From the NCBI RefSeq assembly GCF_900100275.1, contig NZ_FNET01000012.1, forward strand, positions 1-64,000: a stretch of DNA of 64,000 nt, given 5' to 3'. Both the position numbers and the translations under genes were made by a program. The DNA comes from Lentzea albidocapillata subsp. violacea (GTDB lineage: Bacteria; Actinomycetota; Actinomycetes; Mycobacteriales; Pseudonocardiaceae). Below are positions 32,064 through 40,667 of this stretch, piece after piece. Numbering within the stretch: position 1 is the first letter of the stretch; each line of letters begins with the position of its first letter. The notes beneath the pieces were generated by a model, which was given only the letters and a program-made list of their open reading frames with translations, had not been told where the DNA came from and ran no database searches.

Positions 32064-33629
32064 TCAGGCCTGTTCGCGCGCCCGCAGGTCCTTGCGCAGG
32101 ATCTTGCCGGCGGCCGACTTCGGGATCGCCTCGATGAACTCGACCACGCGCACCTTCTTGTGCGGCGCCACGTGCGAGGCCACGAACGCCATCACGGCGT
32201 CGCCCTCGATCGACGAACCCTGCTGGCGGACCACGAAGGCCTTCGGGACCTCCTCGCCGTCCGCGTCGCGCACGCCGATGACCGCCGCGTCGGCGATCTC
32301 CTCGTGGGTGAGCAGCACGGCTTCGAGCTCGGCCGGCGGGACCTGGTAGCCCTTGTACTTGATCAGTTCCTTGACGCGGTCGACGATCGAGACGATGCCG
32401 TCGGCGTCGATCACGGCCACGTCGCCGGTGTGCAGCCAGCCGTCGTCGTCGATGGTGGCGGCGGTGGCCTCGGCGTTGTTCAGGTAGCCCTTCATGACGT
32501 TCGGGCCCTTGCACCACAGCTCGCCGCGCTCGCCGGCACCCACGTCCTCGCCGGTGGCCGGGTCGACCAGGCGGCACTCGAGGTTAGGGATGATCACGCC
32601 GACGGTGCCGACCGAGATGTCGTCGCGGCTGTCCGGGATGGCGTGGCTGACGGGCGACATCTCCGTCATGCCGTAGCCCTGGACGACGCGGCAGCCGATG
32701 CGCTTGCGCACCGCGGCGGCGAGGTCCTCGTCCAGCGGAGCGGCGCCCGAGAACAGCGTGCGCAGCGGGGACAGGTCGTAGTTGTCGACGATCGGGTGCT
32801 TCGCCAGGGCCACGGCCACCGGCGGCGCGATGTAGACGCGGTCGGTCTTGTGCTCGGCGATCACGCGGAGGAACTCGGGCAGTTCGAACTTCGGCAGCGT
32901 CACGACGACACCGCCGATGTACAGGCCGTTGTTCATCAGGACCTGCATGCCGTAGATGTGGAAGAACGGCAGCACGGCGAGGATCCGGGTGTTCGCGCCG
33001 ACGTCCGACAGGATCGGCCGGCACTGCACGAGGTTCGCGACCAGGTTGCGGTGCGTCAGCATCACGCCCTTGGGCAACGCGGTCGTGCCGGAGGAGTACG
33101 GCAGCACCGCGAGGTCCTCGGACGGGTTGATCTCCACCTCGGGCACCGGATGCGAGTTCGCCAGGAGCTCGGGCAGCGACGGGTAGCCCTCGGCGCCGTC
33201 GAGCACGACCACGTCGGTCACGCCGGCCTTGGCGGCGCCGGGAGCGGCGTTCGGCAGCAGCACGGACACTGTGAACAGCATCTTCGCGCCCGCGTCGTGC
33301 AGCTGGTGCGCGACCTCGTCGGGCGTGTAGAGCGCGTTGATCGTGGTCGCCGTGGCGCCCGCACGCAGGATGCCGTGGAACACGACGGCGTAGTAAGGCG
33401 TGTTCGGGCTGAGGATGCCGACGACATCACCTTTGCCGATACCGCGCGCGGCCAGCGCGGCGGCCATGCGGTCGATGGCCCCGGCGAGCTGGCCGTAGGT
33501 CATCGTCGCGCCGGACATGCCGTCGATCAGCGCAACCCGGTCCGCCCGGTCGGCTATGTCGCCGAACAACAGCTGGTGCAGCGACACATCAGGGATCTCG
33601 ACATCGGGGTACGGACTGCGAAAGACCAT
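32064..33629 (-). CDS. 4-coumarate-CoA ligase-like AMP-dependent acyl-CoA synthetase
   Basis: 521 residues. ATP loop YSSGTTALPKG (178-188), VQGYGMTEMSPVSH in the middle, GWLHTGDVAVIDADG, then VDRVKELIKYKGYQVPPAELE and the C-terminal lysine in IPKSAAGKILRKDL. The KGYQVPPAELE box and close match through the core are typical of the 4CL/FadD group acting on aromatic or medium-chain acids. It has its own promoter with a 16-bp palindrome in the leader, suggesting control by a TetR-type repressor not encoded nearby. Confidence 0.88.
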   Translation of the reverse strand: MVFRSPYPDVEIPDVSLHQLLFGDIADRADRVALIDGMSGATMTYGQLAGAIDRMAAALAARGIGKGDVVGILSPNTPYYAVVFHGILRAGATATTINALYTPDEVAHQLHDAGAKMLFTVSVLLPNAAPGAAKAGVTDVVVLDGAEGYPSLPELLANSHPVPEVEINPSEDLAVLPYSSGTTALPKGVMLTHRNLVANLVQCRPILSDVGANTRILAVLPFFHIYGMQVLMNNGLYIGGVVVTLPKFELPEFLRVIAEHKTDRVYIAPPVAVALAKHPIVDNYDLSPLRTLFSGAAPLDEDLAAAVRKRIGCRVVQGYGMTEMSPVSHAIPDSRDDISVGTVGVIIPNLECRLVDPATGEDVGAGERGELWCKGPNVMKGYLNNAEATAATIDDDGWLHTGDVAVIDADGIVSIVDRVKELIKYKGYQVPPAELEAVLLTHEEIADAAVIGVRDADGEEVPKAFVVRQQGSSIEGDAVMAFVASHVAPHKKVRVVEFIEAIPKSAAGKILRKDLRAREQA

Positions 33630-33650
33630 GCGGCGACCTCATTCATTCGC

Positions 33651-33666
33651 TGTACAGCGCTGTACA
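33651..33666. promoter_or_regulatory. 16-bp palindromic operator in the ligase leader
   Basis: TGTACAGCGCTGTACA is a perfect palindrome 22-37 nt upstream of the ligase ATG and just downstream of the predicted promoter (about +10 to +25). Size and position suit a TetR- or GntR-type repressor. Confidence 0.65.
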
Positions 33667-33682
33667 CCCAGCCTGTGGGCAC

Positions 33683-33711
33683 ATCGTGAGCCAGCCCACT
33701 GGGCAGGTCAA
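33683..33711 (-). promoter_or_regulatory. predicted sigma-70-type promoter of the 4CL-like gene
   Basis: On the minus strand TTGACC (-35, 33706-33711) and CACGAT (-10, 33683-33688) are separated by exactly 17 nt. The -10 keeps the conserved A2 and T6. Confidence 0.5.
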
Positions 33712-34039
33712 GGACTGCTCAATCGCTACAGATACGTTACTTAGCAGGTCTAAATACACTCGAATGGAGTAATACAAGCACTTGTGATCGCAAGGACGTA
33801 TCTGAGAAGTTGATACCGCCTCCGCGAGTCGGCTCCCACGCTTGTTCGACGAGCGCGAGGCACCGAGCGCGGTTCGTCATCCCCCGTCGAATCGCGTGGC
33901 CCGCTTGGGATCCGGAGGCTCCCCCCGTCCACGGATCCACAGCAGCGGGGACCTTTGACGCGGAACGGCTCGATGCGACTCCCCCTCTCTCCCGAGCCGT
34001 TCCGCGCATCAACAAAGGCACACTCTCAGTAGAACCTGA
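33712..34039. other. intergenic region, AT-rich at one end and hairpin-rich at the other
   Basis: No gene is credible here; the two open frames present are antisense to each other and look random. Positions ~33720-33815 are much more AT-rich than the rest of the window. Two hairpins follow: GGATCCG at 33908-33914 with CGGATCC at 33932-33938, and the 14-bp stem at 33959-34006. Confidence 0.55.
33959..34006 (-). terminator. hairpin after the DUF4349 gene
   Basis: CGCGGAACGGCTCG pairs with CGAGCCGTTCCGCG (14 bp, 20-nt loop). Outer CCTTTG and CAAAGG (33952-33957, 34013-34018) add a weaker stem. It lies 34 nt past the stop of the minus-strand lipoprotein gene. Confidence 0.7.
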
Positions 34040-34894
34040 TCACCCTGCTTCGTTCATCCGGGTGACGCGCCGGCGCTTGCGCAGCAGATAGACCACCAGT
34101 GCGGCGGGCACGCCCAGCGCCACCAGGAACGGCAGCATCGCGCCGACGCCGACCAGGATCACGCTCACGACCGTGACCAGCGCGTCCCAGCCACCCGCCA
34201 GTGCGCCGAAGAACCCGACCTTCTCGGGCTCGGGCGCCGCGATCGGCACCGTCGCGACCCGGACGGTCAGCGTCGCCAGGGAGACCTGGCCCTTCAACGA
34301 CGCGCTGCGCCGCTGCATCGACTCCAGATCGGCCTGCCGCTTGGTCAGCTCCTGCTCGACCTGCGCGACCTCGGACGTCGACCCGGCCCGCTCGAACAGC
34401 ACCCGCAGCCGATCGACGCTGGCCCTCTGCGTCGCGATCCGAGCCTCGACGTCCACCAGCTGATCGGTGACGTCCTGACTGCGCACCTCGCTGCGGGTGA
34501 CCTCACCGACGCTCGCGAGATCCCGGACGACCTTGTCCAGCTCGGCCGACGGCACCCGCACCGTCACGGACCCGGAGCTCTTGGTCGACTCCTCCTCGCC
34601 CGCGAACCCGCCTACGGCCGCCGCCCGGTCCTTGATCTGCCCGATCGCCTTCAGCACGTCGTCACTGCGCAGATCCACGTTCGCCGTGCGCACCAACTGA
34701 CGTTCCTGCTGCTGCACCGACTGCACGGCCTGCCCGGCGTTGTTCTCCTGCTGCGGCGCCTTCTGCTGGGCCGCCTGCGGTGGCGCGGCGTCCCTGGCGC
34801 CCGTCCCACCACCACTGAAGCCGCTGCCGCACCCGGTTGTTGCAAGGGCCAGCAACGCGATTCCCACCCACACCCCTGGTCTGCGCATGCTCAT
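34040..34894 (-). CDS. DUF4349 domain lipoprotein
   Basis: 284 residues. Signal peptide with a lipobox ending at C22 (LALATTGC). A Gln/Ala-rich linker (~35-65) leads to the DUF4349 domain, which starts RQLVRTANVDLRSDDV and includes GGFAGEEESTKSSGSVTVRVP and a coiled coil (about 150-205, with RIATQRASVDRLRVLFERAGS in part). A membrane helix (~240-270) and a basic tail RKRRRVTR end it. The family is found in cell-envelope proteins; function unknown. The start could also be the third codon's ATG. Confidence 0.87.
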   Translation of the reverse strand: MSMRRPGVWVGIALLALATTGCGSGFSGGGTGARDAAPPQAAQQKAPQQENNAGQAVQSVQQQERQLVRTANVDLRSDDVLKAIGQIKDRAAAVGGFAGEEESTKSSGSVTVRVPSAELDKVVRDLASVGEVTRSEVRSQDVTDQLVDVEARIATQRASVDRLRVLFERAGSTSEVAQVEQELTKRQADLESMQRRSASLKGQVSLATLTVRVATVPIAAPEPEKVGFFGALAGGWDALVTVVSVILVGVGAMLPFLVALGVPAALVVYLLRKRRRVTRMNEAG

Positions 34895-34948
34895 CGGACG
34901 GTCCGGGGTGGACCATGGGTTGCCGCCTAGGCCGAAACGAGTCGCCGG

Positions 34949-35428
34949 CTACTCCGAAACGAGATGTTGGAACGCCTGCAGGTTGGCCAGCGACTCGCCG
35001 CGCGACACCCGCCACGCCCACTCCCGCCGGATCGCGTCGGCGAACCCGATCTCGAGCAACGGGTTGAAGTCGCCGTCCGCCGCCTCCAGCACCTGCCCGA
35101 GCACGCGGTCCAGCTCATCAGGCGTCACAGCGTGCTTGCCGACCCGTCCGACCAGGTAGATGTCACCCTCGGCGTCGATCGTGTAGTGCACGCCGTACAG
35201 CCGTGCGTTGCGTCGCAGCAGGAACCGGTACACGTCCTCGAACGACTGGTCCGGCCGCCGGCAGACGAAGGCCTCGACCACCAGCGCGTGCGTCGTCTCG
35301 ACCAGCCACACGTTGGTCTGCAGCTTCTTGGTGCCCGGCAGCGTCACGAAGAACTTGCCCGGCTCGCGCCGGTCGTACTTCAGCTCCCGTTCGTCCAGGA
35401 ACTCCTTGATCACAGCGTCGACGCTCAA
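34949..35428 (-). CDS. YbjN-domain protein (Rv0487-like)
   Basis: 159 residues from a TTG that overlaps the mshA stop (TTGA). The sequence FFVTLPGTKKLQTNVWLVE, LVVEAFVCRRPDQSFEDVYRFLLRRN and YGVHYTIDAEGDIYLVGRV (in pieces) matches the YbjN/CesT-like chaperone fold. It accompanies mshA in mycobacteria and here as a coupled gene, which suggests a supporting role in mycothiol synthesis or a simple operon partner; no catalytic residues are seen. Confidence 0.87.
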   Translation of the reverse strand: MSVDAVIKEFLDERELKYDRREPGKFFVTLPGTKKLQTNVWLVETTHALVVEAFVCRRPDQSFEDVYRFLLRRNARLYGVHYTIDAEGDIYLVGRVGKHAVTPDELDRVLGQVLEAADGDFNPLLEIGFADAIRREWAWRVSRGESLANLQAFQHLVSE

Positions 35429-36672
35429 GCGAAAACCTCCCGGCGGAACACTTCTCCCGCCTCTTGATACCCCTCGAGCAGGGCATCAGTCGTGCGGTCC
35501 CACGAGAAGCGTCGCGCATGGCCCACGGCGTTGCTCGCCAGGTGCTCCCGCTGCGGCAACGCCAGACCGCTGATCGCCGAGGCCCACTCACCGGGCTCGT
35601 GCCCGTGCACGAGCACCCCGGACACGCCGTCGTTGACCGCCACCGGCAGCCCGCCGACGGCCGCCGCGACCACGGGCGTCCCGCACGCCTGGGCCTCCAG
35701 CGCCACCAGCCCGAACGACTCGTTGTAGCTCGGCACCGCGACCAGGTCCGCGGCCCGGTAGACCTTGGCCAGCGTCGGCCCCGGCTGCGGCGGCAGGAAG
35801 CGCACCACGTCCGTGATCCCCAGCTGCCAGGCAAGCTCTTCCAGGGCCTTCGGCCGCTCGGTGCCGGAGCCCGAAGGCCCGCCGACGATCAGCACGACCA
35901 GCTTCGACCGCAGTCCGGGATCGCGCACGAGCATCTCGGCGGCGGCCCGGAGCAGCACGTCGGGAGCCTTCAACGGCTGGATCCGGCCGACGAACGCCAG
36001 CACGACCGCGTCCTGCGGGATGCCGAACCAGTGCCGCGCCCGTGCCTGGTCGCCAGGCGTGAAGCGGTCGAGGTCCACCCCAGGAGCCACGACCGCGACC
36101 TTGGACGGCTCCGCGTCGTAGAGCTTGATCAGTTCGCCGGCCTCGATGTCGGTGTTCGCGACGAGCCGGTCCGACTCGTTGACGACCTGTTCCTCGCCGA
36201 TCACCCGCATCCGGGGCTCCGGTGCGTCGCCCTCGGCCAGCGCCAGGTTCTTCACCTTGGCCAGCGTGTGCGCGGTGTGCACCAACGGCACGCCCCAGCG
36301 TTCGCGGGCCAGCCAGCCGACCTGCCCGGACAGCCAGTAGTGCGAGTGGATCGCGTCGTAGTAGCCCGGCTCGTGGCGAGCTTCGGCACGCAGGACACCC
36401 GCCGTGAACGCGCAGAGCTGGCCAGGCAGCTCTTCCTTGCCCAGGCCCTCGAACGGCCCCGAGGCGACGTGCCGGACGCGCACACCGGGCGCGAGCTCGG
36501 CGACCGGCGGCAGCTCCGACGACGTGGCACGGGTGAAGATCTCCACCTCGACCCCGCGCTGGGCCATCCGGGTGGCCGTCTGCACGATGTAGACGTTCAT
36601 CCCGCCCGCGTCACCCGTCCCCGGCTGTTCGAGCGGCGACGTGTGCACTGAGAGCACCGCGACGCGCTTCAT
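35425..36672 (-). CDS. mshA: D-inositol-3-phosphate glycosyltransferase
   Basis: 415 residues. GT4-family enzyme that joins GlcNAc from UDP-GlcNAc to inositol-3-phosphate, the first step of mycothiol synthesis. PGTGDAGGMNVYIVQTA near the N-terminus, IHSHYWLSGQVGWLA, HTAHTLAKVKN and the C-terminal ESFGLVALEAQACGTPVVA with the catalytic Glu are as in characterised MshA. Presence of this gene marks an actinobacterium. It overlaps the hydrolase gene before it and the YbjN gene after it by 4 nt each. Confidence 0.95.
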   Translation of the reverse strand: MKRVAVLSVHTSPLEQPGTGDAGGMNVYIVQTATRMAQRGVEVEIFTRATSSELPPVAELAPGVRVRHVASGPFEGLGKEELPGQLCAFTAGVLRAEARHEPGYYDAIHSHYWLSGQVGWLARERWGVPLVHTAHTLAKVKNLALAEGDAPEPRMRVIGEEQVVNESDRLVANTDIEAGELIKLYDAEPSKVAVVAPGVDLDRFTPGDQARARHWFGIPQDAVVLAFVGRIQPLKAPDVLLRAAAEMLVRDPGLRSKLVVLIVGGPSGSGTERPKALEELAWQLGITDVVRFLPPQPGPTLAKVYRAADLVAVPSYNESFGLVALEAQACGTPVVAAAVGGLPVAVNDGVSGVLVHGHEPGEWASAISGLALPQREHLASNAVGHARRFSWDRTTDALLEGYQEAGEVFRREVFA

Positions 36673-37433
36673 CGGGCGACTCGCAGGAGATCGGCGGTGA
36701 ACCGCTCCGGCCGCTCCAGGAAGGGCGCGTGCGCGGTGTCGGGATACAGGCTCAACTCGGCTCCGGGGATCAGGGCGGCGGAGTACTCGGCGGCTGCGGG
36801 GGCGACCACCTCGTCTTGAGTTCCGTGCACGACCAGGGTCGGCACGTCTACGGCCTTCAGCACGTCGGCGCTGCCCACGTCCCTGCGGAACAGCTCACCT
36901 CGCACTTTATGGCTGACCGAGGTCGCGGCGGCAGTGAGCTTGGTGACCGTCACAGCGGGCAGGGCGGGTGCCATCGCCGCGCAGAACGCCGCCATCACGG
37001 CGTCGTCGGTGATCGCGCCGGGCAGGGCGTTCCGCATCACCGGCCCGGTCTCGCCTCCGGGGCGACCGCGGCCGATCTCGGTGATGGCGCTCACGAACAC
37101 CAGCGCGGTGATGCCGGCGGTGCCGTGGCAGCGGAGGTGGTCGGCGATGACGAGCCCGCCGTAGGACCACCCGACGACGGTCGCGGGCCCGGTGTGGTCG
37201 AGCACGGCTTTGAGGTCCGCGGCCCACCGGGAGGAGTCGCGGTAGTCGCCGAAGTCGTCTGATTCGCCGTGTCCTCGCAGGTCGACGGCGTAGGTGTGGA
37301 AGTCGGGCAGATCCCAGACGGCACCCGTCTGCGCCCAGCCATGTAGGAGAACCACCGGCGGCGCGCCCGCCGGACCTGCCTCACGGACGGCCAGTCGTCC
37401 CCCGCCGGCCGCCGCCACGTGTGTCAGCTGCAC
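36669..37433 (-). CDS. alpha/beta hydrolase
   Basis: 254 residues, GTG start. Oxyanion segment LLHGWAQTG (29-37), nucleophile S90 in VGWSYGG, VDLRGHGES upstream, the acid in LVVHGTQDEVV and the base in PDTAHAPFLERPE. Size and lack of insertion fit a small esterase or lactonase-like enzyme; substrate unknown. Coupled to mshA by ATGA overlap and 43 nt after the LD-transpeptidase gene. Confidence 0.87.
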   Translation of the reverse strand: MQLTHVAAAGGGRLAVREAGPAGAPPVVLLHGWAQTGAVWDLPDFHTYAVDLRGHGESDDFGDYRDSSRWAADLKAVLDHTGPATVVGWSYGGLVIADHLRCHGTAGITALVFVSAITEIGRGRPGGETGPVMRNALPGAITDDAVMAAFCAAMAPALPAVTVTKLTAAATSVSHKVRGELFRRDVGSADVLKAVDVPTLVVHGTQDEVVAPAAAEYSAALIPGAELSLYPDTAHAPFLERPERFTADLLRVAR

Positions 37434-37476
37434 ACCCGTACGAACGACCTGGCCGGGGGACGCATTCCCGCCTGTC

Positions 37477-38616
37477 CTACTTGATGGCGGACTTGCCCTT
37501 CCACTGGTCCCACGAGAGCTGCCAGTCGTACCAGTCGAACTGGGCCGGCAGCGTGGTGATCGAGCCGGTCACCTCGACCGGGTCACCCACCAGGGCCGAG
37601 TCGAAGTACGCCTTCGCGTCGGCTTCCAGCAGGTTCGCGCAGCCGTGCGAGGTGTTGTTCGTGCCGATGTTGCCCGCGTTGTCGTTGTTCTCGTGGATGA
37701 ACTCGCCGTGGTTCGAGAACCGGACGGCCCACTTCTTCACGACGTTGGTGTAGCCGTAGCGCGGGTTGTCGAACGACCACGTGTCGTGCTTCGACATGAC
37801 CACGAACGTGCCGTTCGGCGTCGTGAGCTCCGGGTCCGCGTCCTTGCCGAACGAGGCCGGGTAGTCCGCGACCTGCGCGCCGTCCCGGAACACCTTGAGC
37901 CGGTGCGTCGGGTTGTCGATCTTGACGACCTGGTTGCGGCCGATGGTGAAGTCGCTGGTCACGTCGGCCTTGCCGAACGCGCCGCCGCCGTAGTTGACGC
38001 CGTAGAGCTTGGCCTCGACCTTGATCGTGGTGTTGGCGGGCCAGTACTTCTCCGGCCGGTAGTGCACTTCCTGGGCGGTGAGCCAGGCCCACGAGCCCTG
38101 GACGTTCGCCGAGTTGGTGACCTTGAGGGCCTTCTCGACGGTCGCCTTGTCCTGGACCGGCGCCTCGAACTTGACCATGATCGGCGCCGCGACGCCGACG
38201 GTCTGGTTGTCGCCGGGCCAGAGGGTCGCGCGGGTCTGCGAACCGGGCGCGACGGTGGTGAACGACCCCTTGAGCTCGACGGGCTTGCCGTCGGTGCCGA
38301 CGACCTTGCCGGCGAAGCTGTACGTCTTGCCGTAGCCCAGCGGCTCGGCCGTGGTCCAGCCCGACCTGTCTTCGGTGAGGGTGCCCTTGACGTCGGCACC
38401 CTCGGGTGACTTCAGTGCGACGGACTCGATCTTTCCGTCCACCACGGTGACCTGGACCGGGGTCGTGACCTGCACGTCCTTGGTTCCGTCGACCGGGGAC
38501 AGGGTCACCTTCGCGGACGGCAGCGAACTGTCCGCCTTCGGCGTGCCCGTCTCGACACTCGAGCAGCCGGTCAGCAGCGTCAGTCCGGCGACCAGCGCGA
38601 CAAGTGTTCTCTTCAC
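37477..38616 (-). CDS. L,D-transpeptidase lipoprotein with Ig-like domains (LprQ/LdtE-like)
   Basis: 379 residues. Lipobox LLTGC with C18. Two Ig-like modules (about 35-125 and 125-225) precede the YkuD catalytic domain. Active-site residues are H308 in HGEFIHEN and H324-G-C326 in TSHGCANL. It makes 3-3 cross-links between meso-diaminopimelate residues in peptidoglycan. The position next to mshA and murB equals that of Rv0483. The consensus SHGCxR/N ends in N here. Confidence 0.92.
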   Translation of the reverse strand: MKRTLVALVAGLTLLTGCSSVETGTPKADSSLPSAKVTLSPVDGTKDVQVTTPVQVTVVDGKIESVALKSPEGADVKGTLTEDRSGWTTAEPLGYGKTYSFAGKVVGTDGKPVELKGSFTTVAPGSQTRATLWPGDNQTVGVAAPIMVKFEAPVQDKATVEKALKVTNSANVQGSWAWLTAQEVHYRPEKYWPANTTIKVEAKLYGVNYGGGAFGKADVTSDFTIGRNQVVKIDNPTHRLKVFRDGAQVADYPASFGKDADPELTTPNGTFVVMSKHDTWSFDNPRYGYTNVVKKWAVRFSNHGEFIHENNDNAGNIGTNNTSHGCANLLEADAKAYFDSALVGDPVEVTGSITTLPAQFDWYDWQLSWDQWKGKSAIK

Positions 38617-38659
38617 GGTTTCGACCTCCCACCATGGTGGACGTCCAGCACCCCGTCGC

Positions 38660-38683
38660 GGTGTGAGTGACGTCGGTCACACC
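38660..38683. promoter_or_regulatory. inverted repeat GGTGTGA-N10-TCACACC
   Basis: A perfect 7-bp dyad lies between the divergent LD-transpeptidase and SDR starts, 14 nt upstream of the SDR -10 (TACGAT, 38697-38702). The spacing places it over the -35 region, so it is a candidate repressor or activator site. Confidence 0.5.
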
Positions 38684-38709
38684 GGGCTCGACAGCCTACG
38701 ATCGAAGTC

Positions 38710-39441
38710 GTGAATCGACCTGTCGCAGTTGTGACCGGAGCCAGCGCGGGCATCGGCGAGGCCATCGCGCGGCGGCTCGCCGCCGAGGGCTTTCACGTCG
38801 TGCTCGGCGCACGTCGTCTGGACCTTCTCCACGTTATCGCGAAGGAGATCGACGGGACGGCCATCGAGCTGGACGTCACGGACGAGACCTCCGTCGCCGC
38901 CTTCGCGGACCGGGTACCCGAAGCGAACGTGCTCGTGAACAACGCGGGCGGTGCGCGTGGGCTCTCGACCGTGGCCGAGGGGGTCGCGGACGAGTGGCGC
39001 TGGATGTGGGAGGCGAACGTCCTCGGCACCCTGCTGGTGACCAAGGCGTTCATCCCGAAGCTGATCGCGTCCGGGGACGGGCACATCGTGTCCGTGACGT
39101 CCATCGCGGCGTACGAGGCCTACGACAACGGATCGGGCTACACGAGCGCCAAGCACGCCCAGTCAGCGCTGCACCGCACGTTGCGCGGCGAGCTGCTCGG
39201 TCAGCCGGTGCGGATCACCGAGATCCAGCCGGGCATGGTCGAGACGGACTTCTCGGCGAACCGGTTCGGTGGCGACACCGAGCGCGCGGCCAAGGTCTAC
39301 CAGGGCATCACGCCGCTGGTCGCGGACGACGTGGCGGACGTGGTCGCGTTCGCCGTCACCCGGCCCTCGCACGTGAACCTCGACACCATCGTGCTCAAGC
39401 CGAGGGCCCAGGCCTCCGCGACTCGGGCACACCGGGAGTGA
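38710..39441 (+). CDS. short-chain dehydrogenase/reductase (Rv0484c-like)
   Basis: 243 residues, GTG start 7 nt after a TACGAT hexamer (leaderless-type). NAD(P) motif TGASAGIGE (9-17), NNAGG (77-81), catalytic Y144 and K148 in YTSAKHA, with the serine in SVTSIAAY. Resembles serine/3-hydroxyacid dehydrogenase-type classical SDRs (YdfG group: the IQPGMVETDFS segment). Substrate uncertain. The 3' end overlaps the convergent protease gene by 47 bp. Confidence 0.9.
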   Translation: MNRPVAVVTGASAGIGEAIARRLAAEGFHVVLGARRLDLLHVIAKEIDGTAIELDVTDETSVAAFADRVPEANVLVNNAGGARGLSTVAEGVADEWRWMWEANVLGTLLVTKAFIPKLIASGDGHIVSVTSIAAYEAYDNGSGYTSAKHAQSALHRTLRGELLGQPVRITEIQPGMVETDFSANRFGGDTERAAKVYQGITPLVADDVADVVAFAVTRPSHVNLDTIVLKPRAQASATRAHRE

Positions 39442-40423
39442 GCAACTCGACGTCGAGCTGACGCAGGACGGGCTCGATGGGGTTCGCGAACCCTGCCCAG
39501 AAGGATCCCTCAGAGCCCGATCCGGCGACGTAAAGGCCCACGACGAAGTTGCCGGCGTCGACCAGCACGGCGCCGGAGTCACCGTGGTCGCCGAAGCGTT
39601 CGGACGAGTGCACGCGGATCTGGTCGCGCAACGTCCGCACGCCGATCCCGTCGCCGAAGTCGAGCCGCAGCGTCGAGTCCGTGGACTCGATCACGCCGTA
39701 CGTGAGTCCGGTGGTGCGGCCGCGTTTGCGCACGGTCGAGCCGATCTTCGCCCTGGCACTGCCCACGACCGCGCCGATGTCGAGCACCTCCGCGCGGAAC
39801 GGCCTCACGCCCATCCGCAGCCCTGCCGCCGACACCGCGCCCGCGAGCGCCGCCCGGTCCAGCACGGCGATCCGGTCGGCGCCGGGCACCCCACCGTCCA
39901 CTCTGGACGGATGCAGGAACTCGTCGCCCACCGCCCACGCGTCGTCGACGCAGCCGACGTGGAACGCGGTAAGCCCCAGCACCTTCCCCGGCTCGTCGCG
40001 CGTGACGACGAACGCGCCGAGCGTGCCCGCGATCACGTACTCGCCGGCACGCTCGACCTGTGGCGGCACGACCCTGAACGACCTGGCCGGGCCGATGCCG
40101 ATGCCACCCCGCAGCACCTGATGCCGTTCCGCCGCAACGGGTTGCTCGTCCTCGGTGCGGCTGATCCTGGCCCGGTGCAGCACGATCGACTCCGCGACCA
40201 CGTCGGTCGGCACGCCGCCGACCTCCGCCGGGATCTGCCGCGGATGCTCAGGTCCCTTGGCGCACACGTAGACCACGATCGCGGCCCTGCCCGTCGGACG
40301 GCCGCGGGTGACCTTCTCACCGATGTCGACGCCGATCACACCCGGCCGGGACAGGAACTCGTCTTCGACCATGCGCTTGACCGGCCTGACGACCTCACGC
40401 GCGTTCTCGTCGAGGTAGCTCAT
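39395..40423 (-). CDS. trypsin-like (S1-fold) serine protease homologue, non-secreted
   Basis: 342 residues. A candidate triad is H155 (LTAFHVGC), D183 (GADRIAVLD) and S283 (HGDSGAVLV). The VRKRGRTTGLTYGVIES segment between Asp and Ser is typical of a group of chymotrypsin-fold proteins in bacteria. There is no signal peptide or membrane helix; the ~110-residue N-terminal part (IGVDIGEKVTRGRPTGRAAIVVYV) is a separate alpha/beta region. It may therefore act inside the cell or be released by lysis. Substrate unknown. It follows the nested inverted repeat at 40504-40667. Confidence 0.8.
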   Translation of the reverse strand: MSYLDENAREVVRPVKRMVEDEFLSRPGVIGVDIGEKVTRGRPTGRAAIVVYVCAKGPEHPRQIPAEVGGVPTDVVAESIVLHRARISRTEDEQPVAAERHQVLRGGIGIGPARSFRVVPPQVERAGEYVIAGTLGAFVVTRDEPGKVLGLTAFHVGCVDDAWAVGDEFLHPSRVDGGVPGADRIAVLDRAALAGAVSAAGLRMGVRPFRAEVLDIGAVVGSARAKIGSTVRKRGRTTGLTYGVIESTDSTLRLDFGDGIGVRTLRDQIRVHSSERFGDHGDSGAVLVDAGNFVVGLYVAGSGSEGSFWAGFANPIEPVLRQLDVELLTPGVPESRRPGPSA

Positions 40424-40503
40424 GGCGACCCCCGTTTAGCGGTCCTACCTCAATGAAACACGCCAGGTAGCGATTCGTCACACGGAGTCACCCGGACGGC
40501 CTC

Positions 40504-40667
40504 AGGGCCTGTATCGGGTTCTGGTTCGATGAGAGCTGCGCTTGAGGTGGTTCCTGGTGGTGCGGCCGGATGGCCCGCATACCGGTGTTGTATGTGGGTC
40601 GTCCGGCCGTGCCGCCAGGGGCCGCCTCGGGCCCGGCTATCGCGGACCAGAACCCGATACAGGCCCT
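40504..40667. repeat. 164-bp nested inverted repeat between murB and the protease gene
   Basis: The outer arms 40504-40525 and 40646-40667 pair perfectly over 22 bp. Inside, CCTGGTGG pairs with CCGCCAGG (one G-T), CGGCCGGA with TCCGGCCG, and CCCGCATAC with GTATGTGGG (one G-T). The right arm contains the murB stop codon. G-T pairs in the inner stems suggest that RNA, not DNA, structure is kept. Confidence 0.85.

Noticed and set aside
33737..34091. Two ~94-codon ORFs in the intergenic region
   Set aside because: They overlap on opposite strands, have no ribosome sites or family resemblance and run through hairpins.
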